A DNA stretch of 64,000 nt from Geodermatophilus marinus (GTDB taxonomy: Bacteria; Actinomycetota; Actinomycetes; Mycobacteriales; Geodermatophilaceae). A program made the translations under genes and the position numbers. The notes below the pieces were generated by a model. It did not search any database and had not been told where the DNA came from. It was given only the letters and a program-made list of their open reading frames with translations. Shown here piece after piece: positions 41,247 through 49,135 of the stretch (position 1 is the stretch's first letter; the number at the start of each line of letters is the position of its first letter). The stretch spans positions 1 through 64,000 of the forward strand of contig NZ_QVQH01000013.1 of assembly GCF_003428645.1 (NCBI RefSeq), in the 5' to 3' direction.

Positions 41247-42748
41247 GCCGGAGGTCCTGTGAGGGCCTCGTTGGTGTCGGTCAGGGCCAGCTCGGGCGCG
41301 GTGAGGACGGTCTGCACCTTGAACGCACGGTCGCCGACCAGCCACAGGGCACGGCCCTTGCCTGCGATCGCCCACCCGGTGACCACCCGCTGGGCGATCG
41401 GGGTCAGCCCGAGCATGGAAGCGAGCTCGTCGGCGACGGCCTGGTCCTGGCCGTGCAGCACCTTGACGTCGCACAGATGCAGCAGGTCGCGGGCGATGGC
41501 CACCGCCTGGGAGGAGGCGTCGCCGGCGGTGAGCATGTCCGAGGGCTTGTGCGCGAGCAGTATCTGCACGTCGGCGTCACGGCGGGACAACCGCAGGTTG
41601 GCGTCCAGGCTCTTCATCGCCTCGGCACCGAGGCGCATCTGCCGCCAGGTCTCGTCGCGGATGACGATGCGCAGGTCACCCGGGTCGGCGATCTCGCGCA
41701 TCGCCTGCCCCCAGGAGTTCAGGCAGGTCAACGCGATGCCGACGGCCTGGTCGCCGAGCGGCTCGAGGCGGGACAGCGACAGGGACTGGATGGGCGCGCG
41801 CCAGTCGACCTCGATCGACGTGTGGTCGTCGAACAGCCCGGCCAACGAGCCCTTGACGAGGGAGCCGAGGGCGTCGCGCAGGGTGCGGGTGGCGTCGAGG
41901 AAGTGCCGCCGGTCGGCGTACCGGCAGCAGGCGACGAGCTCGTCGGTGGGCTCGTCCAGGGCTCGCCACAGCTGCGGGATGGTGGGCTCGGTCAGCCGGG
42001 TGGCTCCGCTGCGGTAGCCGGTGAGCAGTCGCAGCGCCTCGCCGACTGCGGTCTCCTCCACGGGGCCGAAGGGCATGTTCTGCGAGCCGACCAGGCCACG
42101 GATCAGCACAAGCCAGCGGGCGAACATGATGGCCTCGCGGCGGCGGGCCTCGGCGGCGTCGAGCTGCTCCCAGCCGTGGCCGAGCGGGCCGAAGGCCAAC
42201 GGGTTGACCCGGGCGGAGAGTCCGTGGCCGATGACGAACGGCTGCACGCCCAGCGCGCGACACAGCGGCTCGTACTCGTCCTTGGTGTCGCCGAGGACGA
42301 GGCTGCGGTAGCCGTAAGCCACCATGCGCAACGCGAAGGCCTTGACGGTGGCGGATTTGCCGCGGCCGGGCTTACCGAAGACCACGACGTTCGGGTTGGT
42401 GACCGAGATGTCGTCGTCGGTGACCCAGCCGACCGGATCGCAGTAGAACGCCCCGCCCGACAGTAGGTCGATGCCCATCTGCGCCCCGGTGGGCGGCAGC
42501 CCGCTGGTGGCGATCAGCGGCCACACCACCGGCGTCTGCTCCGACGTCATTCGCCACACCGACAGCGGCGCGAGCGCCACCGCGCGACCCCGGCCGCGGC
42601 CGTGCGGCCCGCGGCGGGGCACTAGCGCGGTGAATGGCCCGCGCTCCCGTTCCGCCGTCTCGACGGCGACGACGGCGGGCAGCCGGTGGCCGAAGTCGTC
42701 GAGCAGGACCGCGACGTCCCGGCCCCGGCGGGAGCCGCGGCGGTTCAT
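41243..42748 (-). CDS. VirB4/TraC-type conjugation ATPase
   Basis: The 501-residue protein has Walker A VVVFGKPGRGKSATVKAFAL (Lys131), LVLGDTKDEYEPLCRALG downstream, Walker B region LRIVIRDETWRQMRLG and RRDADVQILLAHKPSDML with sensor motifs. VirB4 ATPases power assembly and substrate transfer in type IV secretion. It consists of little more than the C-terminal RecA-like motor; the N-terminal half of VirB4, about 300 residues, is absent and may be replaced by the overlapping upstream SCO6880-type protein. The Walker B Glu-containing motif is DE as usual. Confidence 0.88.
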   Translation of the reverse strand: MNRRGSRRGRDVAVLLDDFGHRLPAVVAVETAERERGPFTALVPRRGPHGRGRGRAVALAPLSVWRMTSEQTPVVWPLIATSGLPPTGAQMGIDLLSGGAFYCDPVGWVTDDDISVTNPNVVVFGKPGRGKSATVKAFALRMVAYGYRSLVLGDTKDEYEPLCRALGVQPFVIGHGLSARVNPLAFGPLGHGWEQLDAAEARRREAIMFARWLVLIRGLVGSQNMPFGPVEETAVGEALRLLTGYRSGATRLTEPTIPQLWRALDEPTDELVACCRYADRRHFLDATRTLRDALGSLVKGSLAGLFDDHTSIEVDWRAPIQSLSLSRLEPLGDQAVGIALTCLNSWGQAMREIADPGDLRIVIRDETWRQMRLGAEAMKSLDANLRLSRRDADVQILLAHKPSDMLTAGDASSQAVAIARDLLHLCDVKVLHGQDQAVADELASMLGLTPIAQRVVTGWAIAGKGRALWLVGDRAFKVQTVLTAPELALTDTNEALTGPPA

Positions 42749-44259
42749 CGGCGTCCCCTGCGATCGGGCAGCCCCACACCGAGGGGTATGGCGGCGGCGG
42801 CGAAGCCGGAGTCCTGCGCCAAGTCCAGCCGCAACGGCACGAAGCCGGCGGCACGGATAGAGGCGGCGAGCCGGCGGCCGTGCTCGTCCACCGGCCAGGT
42901 GGCCGGGACGGTGACACAGGCTGCGACGGCCGGGCGGACCAGCGCACGCCCGGCGGCCAGCTTCTCGTCAGCGGCGCCGATTCGCTCGGTGTCGCGCCGC
43001 TGTCGGGCCCGCTGACGGAAGCCCATGCGGGCGCGCAGCTCGTTGCCGGTGGTGGCGCTCATCTCCTCCCGGCCGACCACCCGGGTGGCCCGGTCCAGCG
43101 GCAGCGGGGCGAGGAACACCGTGAGACAGCGCCGCTCCCCCGCCGTCGCCGGGACCAGCACCGGGGCCAGTGCACCGAGCACCGCCCCGGAGTCGGGTAG
43201 CAGGATCGTGTCGGTGACCGACGCCCATGCGTCGTGCACGTAGTGGCGCACCTCGGCGCGGGCCTGGGTGGGCCCGGCGGCGGCCATCGGAACCCCGGTC
43301 GCCAGCTGCGTGCCGTTGGCGGCGGACAGGTCGGCGGCGATCAGTTGGCCACGGTCGCCGGGAGCGAAGCCGGTGCGCACCGCGGCAGCGAGTGCAGCCG
43401 AGTCCAGCCAGGTGACGGCGGTGCAGCCGACCGGGCCACGCAACGCACTCTCGACCTCGGCCATCACCCCGTGCAGCACCCGAGCGCGGCCGTCCACCCC
43501 GCCGCCGGACTCCTTCGCGGCCCGGCCGATCCGTCCCTCACCGACGACGACGGTCACGAAGGCTTCGGTGCGCACCGCGGCCGGGGTGAGAGTGGCGCCC
43601 AGCAGTGCGTTCACCCGGGCGGCCAGCGGCGCGGCGTCGGAACGGGTGTGGGTTCGTTCCCAGGCGGCGCGCTCGGCACCGTCGTCGGGCACGGTGCGCA
43701 CCTGCAGTGCCAGGACGTCGATCAGTTCGGTGCGCGCGGCGATCTCGCACAGCTCGGCCAGGCCGGCGCCCATCCTGTCCCGCTCAGCCGGCTCAGCGAG
43801 GCCGATGCCGGGATGGTCGATCCGCGCCACGGCCGCCCACGTGCGCGCCGCGGAGTCCTGCACGATCACCGGGCGGGTGAACAGCTGCCCGTAGGGCGGT
43901 CCGTCGTGGGTCCGGATGCCGGCGAGCACTCCGGGCAGGTCGGCCGCGGACAGGTCCTCGGCCGTCCCGGCGGCGGCCCGGGAGCCGAAGACCGTCCAGC
44001 CCATGGCTCCTCCAATTGCGTGCAGACAGAGATCGCCGAACCAGCGGCCGGCCGCGCGCCCCCGAATGGGGACCAGCAGCACGGCGGCCAGCAGCGCCCA
44101 CACCGGCAGCCAGATGGCGAACAGCCCCCATGCCTGCGCGTTCAGGGCCAATAGCGCCGGTACGCCCGTGAGGGTGACGAGGGCCAGTTGGGCGCCGGTC
44201 ATCCCGAGGAACCAGCCGGAGACGTCGCGGGAGTAGTCGCCGTAGCGGACGGCGTTCAT
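42745..44259 (-). CDS. SCO6880-family conjugation membrane protein
   Basis: The 504-residue protein starts with two membrane helices after a short basic segment (FLGMTGAQLALVTLTGVPAL; GLFAIWLPVWALLAAVLLVP), matching a PrgI-like anchor fused to a large cytoplasmic domain. The rest resembles the actinobacterial SCO6880 family, which accompanies VirB4-like ATPases; features are a DLPGVLAGIRTHDG segment and the late RVVGREEMSATTGNELRARM. It probably corresponds to PrgI plus the missing VirB4 N-terminus and docks the motor on the membrane. It overlaps virB6-like and virB4-like genes by four bases. Confidence 0.82.
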   Translation of the reverse strand: MNAVRYGDYSRDVSGWFLGMTGAQLALVTLTGVPALLALNAQAWGLFAIWLPVWALLAAVLLVPIRGRAAGRWFGDLCLHAIGGAMGWTVFGSRAAAGTAEDLSAADLPGVLAGIRTHDGPPYGQLFTRPVIVQDSAARTWAAVARIDHPGIGLAEPAERDRMGAGLAELCEIAARTELIDVLALQVRTVPDDGAERAAWERTHTRSDAAPLAARVNALLGATLTPAAVRTEAFVTVVVGEGRIGRAAKESGGGVDGRARVLHGVMAEVESALRGPVGCTAVTWLDSAALAAAVRTGFAPGDRGQLIAADLSAANGTQLATGVPMAAAGPTQARAEVRHYVHDAWASVTDTILLPDSGAVLGALAPVLVPATAGERRCLTVFLAPLPLDRATRVVGREEMSATTGNELRARMGFRQRARQRRDTERIGAADEKLAAGRALVRPAVAACVTVPATWPVDEHGRRLAASIRAAGFVPLRLDLAQDSGFAAAAIPLGVGLPDRRGRR

Positions 44260-45863
44260 CGCGCGTCGTCCTGGTCGGGACCGATCGGGTCGCTCTCACC
44301 GGGCCGGTCAGGTGCGATGCCGTCGAAGCGCTCGGCGGGCCAGGCCGCAGAAGATGCGCCTCCGGCATAGTGGACGCGCCCGTTCCCGGCCGGTCTCGTC
44401 GGCTGTGTTCCGCCGTCGTCGGGACGGCGCCCGCGGCCGTACCCGCCTCCGGTCGCCGTCCCTCCGCCGGAGCCGTTGCCGCGCGCCGGCTCCCGGGCGG
44501 GCAGCGGCTGCCCGTAGTACGGGTGGGTGTGCCCGACGCCGGCGCCCGACAGCACGTCTGACGCCGAGGCGGCCACCCCCGCGGCCAGTCGGCCGGCTGT
44601 GGAGGTACCCGTGGCCAGCGCTCGCAGCGCGCCGGCGAAGCGCCCACTGGTCGCCGCGTCTGCAGTCGACTCGCCCTGCGCGCGGTCGCCGGCCAGCTGC
44701 GCCGCTGCACCGGAGGCAGCCACCCCACCGGATGCGGCACCCGCCGCCGCGGTGGCCACGGCGGCTCGCCCGCCACCAGCCTTCTGCAGCGCGCCCACGA
44801 CTCCACCGGACGCGGCCAGCGAGGAGCGCAACCCCGCCCCACTCGACGTGCCCGGGTCGACGAACGCCAGCAGCCGGAACAGCGCCAGCGGACAGATCGC
44901 GCCGAGCAGGATGAGTAGGCAGCCGACAACCGCCATGCCGATCGCGGCCTCGGCGCTCGTCTCTTCTGCTCCGGTGAGGATCCCCTCGGTGATGGTCACT
45001 CCCACGCCGAGGACGAGCACGGCGACCGGGGCAACCAGCAGCGCGGCAAGGAACCAGCGGAGGCTCCGCCAGAACCAGCTGCTCGACGTCTGCGCCAGCA
45101 GTCCTCCTGCCGAGATCGCCGAGGTCGCGGCGAGCACGATCAGCGCCGCCTCGCGGACCAGCATCAGTAGCAGGTAGCCCACGCTGGCCGGCACCAGCAG
45201 GAAGATCGAACTGACCCCCAGCACGGTGGCGACCGTGCCGTCGACCAGGTCGCGGCTCACGCTGATCGACGGGTCGAAGGCGGCCATGGTGTCGATGTCG
45301 AGCAGGTTGCGCAGCAGGGCGGTGGTCAGTCCTGAGACGCCGGTGACCAGCAGCGCGGCCACCCCGATATAGCTGGCCCAGACCAGCCCGAACTGCAGCA
45401 CTCCGATCAGCAGCCGGCCGAGGGTCTGCCCGTCCCGGCGCACCGCCGCGACGCCCAGCTGCACCATGGCCATCAGCGCGGCCACGGTCGCGCCGATGCC
45501 GAATGTCACCGGATAGACGGCGGCCAGCGGGCCGTCGGCGGACAGGTCCGGAGTGGCCAGGGCGTCGATCACCGAGAACGCCAGGCTTAGCAGCCACAAG
45601 CCGGCCTCCCACAGCGACAACATGGCGTTGACCCAGACGTCTTCGACCACCGCGCCGGCTGCTTCGCCGATCACGCAGAACGGATTGATCGGCAGGCACG
45701 GCAGCGCGCCGCCCACCCCTGGAACGGCCGGAAAGGCCGTCACCATCGGGTCCGCGGCCGCCGCCGGACCTGTGGACACCAAGCAGATCGCCAGCGAGAG
45801 AAGAAGGACCGCTCCCAGTCGGCGCCCCCAACCGCTACACCCTTCGCGTCGCTGCTCAGACAT
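44256..45863 (-). CDS. VirB6/TrbL-like polytopic channel protein
   Basis: The 535-residue protein has a cleavable-looking signal (LLLSLAICLVSTGPAAAADP), then seven or eight membrane helices (e.g. FGIGATVAALMAMVQLGVAA; YLLLMLVREAALIVLAATSA), and a long Gly/Ala/Ser-rich cytoplasmic C-terminus with YGRGRRPDDGG. This is the usual layout of VirB6/TrbL proteins, which form the inner-membrane channel core of type IV secretion. Family assignment is by topology and operon position. The first eight bases overlap the preceding gene. Confidence 0.75.
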   Translation of the reverse strand: MSEQRREGCSGWGRRLGAVLLLSLAICLVSTGPAAAADPMVTAFPAVPGVGGALPCLPINPFCVIGEAAGAVVEDVWVNAMLSLWEAGLWLLSLAFSVIDALATPDLSADGPLAAVYPVTFGIGATVAALMAMVQLGVAAVRRDGQTLGRLLIGVLQFGLVWASYIGVAALLVTGVSGLTTALLRNLLDIDTMAAFDPSISVSRDLVDGTVATVLGVSSIFLLVPASVGYLLLMLVREAALIVLAATSAISAGGLLAQTSSSWFWRSLRWFLAALLVAPVAVLVLGVGVTITEGILTGAEETSAEAAIGMAVVGCLLILLGAICPLALFRLLAFVDPGTSSGAGLRSSLAASGGVVGALQKAGGGRAAVATAAAGAASGGVAASGAAAQLAGDRAQGESTADAATSGRFAGALRALATGTSTAGRLAAGVAASASDVLSGAGVGHTHPYYGQPLPAREPARGNGSGGGTATGGGYGRGRRPDDGGTQPTRPAGNGRVHYAGGASSAAWPAERFDGIAPDRPGESDPIGPDQDDAR

Positions 45864-46662
45864 AGCGCAGGTCCCGGTAGCCGGCTGCGATAGCTGCCTC
45901 GGTGCCTGGCCAGACCGAGGGCGCCGGCGCGGGCTCCTCCCCCGGGCCGATGACCCACCGGTCCCCGGCCCAGGTCATGCGCTGGCAGTCGGCGATCGCG
46001 ATTCGGGAGGTCTGCTCCACGGTGACGGTGAACTCGAAGTTCACGCACACCACGGCGAAGTCCTCCCCCACCGTGCCCTTGATCAGCCCCATCACCGGAC
46101 GGACGACGATCGCCAGCTGCGGAGACCCGGCACCGGACAGGCCCGCTGCGGACAACAGGCTCGCCATGCCGTCCACCCCCGACCACGTCTCTGAGGTCGG
46201 CCCGCCAGGAGCGGCCCACTCGGCGATCACCCGTCGCACGCCCGCCATCGAGCCGCTCTGCATCGCCGTCACGTCGATCGCCGCTAGCTGCGCCAGCGCG
46301 CCCTCCGGCGTCCGCGGAAAGCCGGTGGGCACGTCCGCCGGACCCACTCCAGTGGCGCGCGGCAGCTCGAGAACGCCGGCAGCCTGGTTCGACACCGGGC
46401 CGGGCAGCGCGTCATGCGGGTCGGCGGTCGGCATCGGGGCGGCGGCCATCGCATCGCGCCGCGTCATGTCCGGGGCAGCGCTAGCCGCCCGACGGGCGGG
46501 GGCCCTCTCGTCCGGCTCTTCGGTCAGCCCTCCGATGACTGCCAGGACCAGGCCGGCCAGCACCGCCAGCGCCACCGCCGCGCTGGCCACGAGCGCCGCA
46601 AGAAGACGCGCCGGGCTCCACTCCGGCGCACTGCTCCCATGTACGTCAGGACGGCGGCGCAT
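45856..46662 (-). CDS. Bitopic VirB8-like conjugation protein
   Basis: The 268-residue protein has one membrane helix (LLAALVASAAVALAVLAGLV) near the N-terminus, a Pro/Ala-rich linker and an extracytoplasmic domain with repeated beta-strand segments (DFAVVCVNFEFTVTVEQTSR; IAIADCQRMTWAGDRWVIGP). Topology and size match VirB8/TcpC-type NTF2-fold scaffold proteins of type IV secretion; sequence alone does not prove the fold. The two late cysteines may form a disulfide. The start overlaps the pilin-like gene stop (ATGA). Confidence 0.65.
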   Translation of the reverse strand: MRRRPDVHGSSAPEWSPARLLAALVASAAVALAVLAGLVLAVIGGLTEEPDERAPARRAASAAPDMTRRDAMAAAPMPTADPHDALPGPVSNQAAGVLELPRATGVGPADVPTGFPRTPEGALAQLAAIDVTAMQSGSMAGVRRVIAEWAAPGGPTSETWSGVDGMASLLSAAGLSGAGSPQLAIVVRPVMGLIKGTVGEDFAVVCVNFEFTVTVEQTSRIAIADCQRMTWAGDRWVIGPGEEPAPAPSVWPGTEAAIAAGYRDLRYV

Positions 46663-47042
46663 CAGGTGCACCCACTGCCGGTGATCGAACCGAGGATGAC
46701 CAGGATGACCGTGTAGGTGATGGCCACCATCACGACCACCGCGATGCCCATCGCCCCGTACCGGGAGGCATGCGGATGGGAGAACATCCGGCCCACCAGG
46801 ACTGAGCCCAGCGACACGACCGCGGCGATCCCGATCAGCGCCAGGACCCCCCACTTCACCCACGCCGTCACCTGATCGGCAAAGGCCTCCACTCCCGGCG
46901 GCGCCTCCGGGCAGACCGCCGCGGTGAGCTCCTCCGGCGCTGCGGTGGCAGGCCCCGCGGTCAGCACGACCAGGCCCAGGGCGACGAAGGCGACGGTCGC
47001 GGCCGTTCGTACCGCTGCATGTGCAGTCCGGTGGGGATTCAC
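46662..47042 (-). CDS. VirB2-like small two-helix membrane protein
   Basis: The 126-residue protein has a signal peptide (VAFVALGLVVLTAGPATAAP), a short extracytoplasmic segment and two hydrophobic helices (VKWGVLALIGIAAVVSLGSV; AMGIAVVVMVAITYTVILVI) separated by a short polar loop, ending GSGCT. This is the topology of VirB2/TrbC-type conjugative pilins, here probably a channel component rather than a long pilus. It is flanked by four-base overlaps with the MinD-like and VirB8-like genes. Confidence 0.7.
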   Translation of the reverse strand: MNPHRTAHAAVRTAATVAFVALGLVVLTAGPATAAPEELTAAVCPEAPPGVEAFADQVTAWVKWGVLALIGIAAVVSLGSVLVGRMFSHPHASRYGAMGIAVVVMVAITYTVILVILGSITGSGCT

Positions 47043-48031
47043 CAGGCCTCCCCCGCCGCGCTCGGCTGGGACGACGCCGCCCGACGCCGATGCTGCAGTG
47101 GCACCGCGGGCATCAGCAGCGCGACCAGTGACCGGCCGGCGGCCTCCACTCCTTTGGGCAACTGGTCCCCGGTCAGACCGGCGGTCTGCAGTCGTCGGTC
47201 GATCGGAACTCGGACCACCCGCCCCTTCGACCGCAAGTCGCGGAACCGCGGACCAGCGTTGGCCTTGACCACCTGAGGCCAGCGCGCCGCGCCCACGACG
47301 GCCACCATCACCGGCTGCCCGGCGAGCTGGCTCAGCACGTGCTCGGTCAGTCGCACTCCGGGCACGGTCGGCCGGCAGACGACGACGGTGCTCGTACGGT
47401 CGGCGGCCAGCCGGGCCAGGTCCTCCGGAGAAGGCAACCCGAGATCGAGGACGGTGACCGCCGGCTCCTCGCTGATCGGGAGGACCGGCCAGCCGTCAGG
47501 CTCCACGTCAGCGACGCGGCGGTCGATCGTGACGCGGTCGCGGGAGCCACGTCGCCAGGCGCCGGCGGCGTCGGTGCCCAGCTCCGCCGCCGCTGCGGCA
47601 ATCAGCCCCGACTGTCGGGGATGCGCAGTCTCCACCAGGTGCACCCGCCGGTCGGTGGCCGCGGCGGCGTCGCTGATGGCCAGCGCCACCGTGGAGGCGC
47701 CGGCACCGGCGTGTGCCGCTACGACCGTGATCCAGTCGGCCCCTAGCGCGTCGATGTCACCCCTGCCCGTGACAGCCGCGGGCGCGCTGTCACCCCTGCT
47801 CGCGCCTCGCTGAGGCGCTCTGTCACCGCTGTCAGCCCACCGCTCGTGGAGACGCGTCGGCACGGCCGGCCTGCTTGCGGCAAATGGCGGACGATGGGCA
47901 CGCAGCTCGCGGAAAGCCTGCTGGATCTCCGCAATCGACAGCAGTCGCTCGTCGGGGTCGACGTCGGTGCCGTTGGCCACACCGCCCGTCACGGCGCCGG
48001 CTTCGTCGACGTCCTGCAGCAGAGGACTCAC
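47039..48031 (-). CDS. MinD/ParA-like protein with a degenerate P-loop
   Basis: The 330-residue product has a disordered N-terminal half and a MinD/CpaE-type fold: DWITVVAAHAGAGASTVALA, AVTVLDLGLPSPEDLARLA and TSTVVVCRPTVPGV. The deviant Walker A of this class is KGGxGKT/S; here it is HAGAGAST, with neither lysine, so ATP hydrolysis is unlikely. Such proteins in SCO6880-type loci may act as structural or positioning factors. GTG 48031 overlaps the upstream stop (GTGA). Two GTCACCCC motifs occur inside the gene (47756-47763 and 47789-47796). Confidence 0.75.
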   Translation of the reverse strand: MSPLLQDVDEAGAVTGGVANGTDVDPDERLLSIAEIQQAFRELRAHRPPFAASRPAVPTRLHERWADSGDRAPQRGASRGDSAPAAVTGRGDIDALGADWITVVAAHAGAGASTVALAISDAAAATDRRVHLVETAHPRQSGLIAAAAAELGTDAAGAWRRGSRDRVTIDRRVADVEPDGWPVLPISEEPAVTVLDLGLPSPEDLARLAADRTSTVVVCRPTVPGVRLTEHVLSQLAGQPVMVAVVGAARWPQVVKANAGPRFRDLRSKGRVVRVPIDRRLQTAGLTGDQLPKGVEAAGRSLVALLMPAVPLQHRRRAASSQPSAAGEAW

Positions 48032-48804
48032 GCGACAGCCGCCAGGTACTGAGGAGCCATGCCGCGCAAGGCGGTCAGCGTCCGGCTCCGCCGGCGGTAC
48101 AGGGTGCGCGTCGTGATGCCGTGCGCGGTGGCGACCTTCTGGTCGGCGCGCCGGTGTTGCCGGTCGCGGCTGCACTCGGTGGCGATCAGCAGTGCGACGT
48201 CCTCGGCGTCGACCCCTGAGCGCACCGCCCACTGCAGCAGGTCGACGACGTCGAGGTCTTCCCCCTCCTCGTCGGCGCTCGCAGTTGCGATCCGACTGAT
48301 GTCGCCCGTAGCGGTCAGGCTCTCGACCCGCTCGGAGTGGTAACGGCTGCTGGGTCGCAGTTCGGCGAGTACCGCCCGCCGGGTCTCGGCGCGCAGGTTC
48401 GCCGCGATCGCCCGAGGTCGGCGTCGCCATGGGTAGCGGCGGATCTGGCAGGCGAGTTCACCGACGACCACGGCGAGGATGTCGGGGCTCAGATCTGTGA
48501 GCTGCCTGGCCATCGTCCGCACCAGTCCGCTGAGCAGGTGAAGCGTCAGCAGCAGCGCGTCGTCGTCGCGGCCGCCGTCCACAGCGGCCCGCCGGACGAG
48601 CGCGGCGAGCACGACGTCGCGGCGGTCGTCCGCGCCGCCCTCGGCCCAAATGCCGAGCAGGTCATGGACGCTGCCCAGCCCGGCCAGGCCTGGTTCGGTA
48701 GCTGCCCAACGGACGAGGGTGGCGTCGCCGTCCAGACGTGCGGCGAGCGCCGGCCAGCTGCCGACGATGGTGGGGTCGTGGAACATGTGCGGGTCCTCCG
48801 GCAT
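48028..48804 (-). CDS. Sigma-factor-like DNA-binding protein, first gene of the conjugation operon
   Basis: The 258-residue protein has a central helical region resembling sigma region 2 (LLTLHLLSGLVRTMARQLTD; RRYPWRRRPRAIAANLRAET, a pattern typical of actinobacterial sigma-like proteins) and a C-terminal HTH, DQKVATAHGITTRTLYRRRS, like region 4. It is probably a transcription regulator rather than a full sigma factor. It leads the 13-gene transfer operon and lies just downstream of five GGGGTGAC/GTCACCCC motifs, so it may autoregulate the operon. ATG 48786 (MFHDPTIV) is an alternative start. Confidence 0.7.
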   Translation of the reverse strand: MPEDPHMFHDPTIVGSWPALAARLDGDATLVRWAATEPGLAGLGSVHDLLGIWAEGGADDRRDVVLAALVRRAAVDGGRDDDALLLTLHLLSGLVRTMARQLTDLSPDILAVVVGELACQIRRYPWRRRPRAIAANLRAETRRAVLAELRPSSRYHSERVESLTATGDISRIATASADEEGEDLDVVDLLQWAVRSGVDAEDVALLIATECSRDRQHRRADQKVATAHGITTRTLYRRRSRTLTALRGMAPQYLAAVA

Positions 48805-48847
48805 CGGTGTGATGCCGTCGACGCTCCGCAGAGACGTTCAACGGGTC

Positions 48848-48976
48848 GTCACCCCTTGGCTGGGGTGACAGGGGGGCGATCGCGTCACCCCGTGACCAGC
48901 GCTGCCCCGCTATCGCGTCCGGGGAGTCTCGGCATCCCGCACCGAGGGGTGACGAAGTGAGAAGCAAAGGGGTGAC
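48848..48976. repeat. Cluster of five GGGGTGAC/GTCACCCC motifs upstream of the transfer operon
   Basis: GTCACCCC-TTGGCT-GGGGTGAC forms a perfect inverted repeat at 48848-48869, 44 bases upstream of the operon's first start codon. Further copies stand at 48884-48891 (GTCACCCC), 48946-48953 and 48969-48976 (both GGGGTGAC). The same octamer occurs twice upstream of traA. Best explained as operators for a transfer regulator; iterons of a replication origin are an alternative. The surrounding 330-bp gap (48805-49135) holds no gene. Confidence 0.7.
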
Positions 48977-49135
48977 GTACCGAGGTGCGACGGCGACGGC
49001 GGCACGACCGCTTCCAGCACCGGGCACCGTCATGCGCTGAAAGCCGATCGGCCGGCGGGCAGCCAACGCACGCCTTCAGGGTGAGCGGGCGATCCACTGC
49101 ACCTGCGCGTCCCGCCGAGGCCGAGCGGGCATCAA

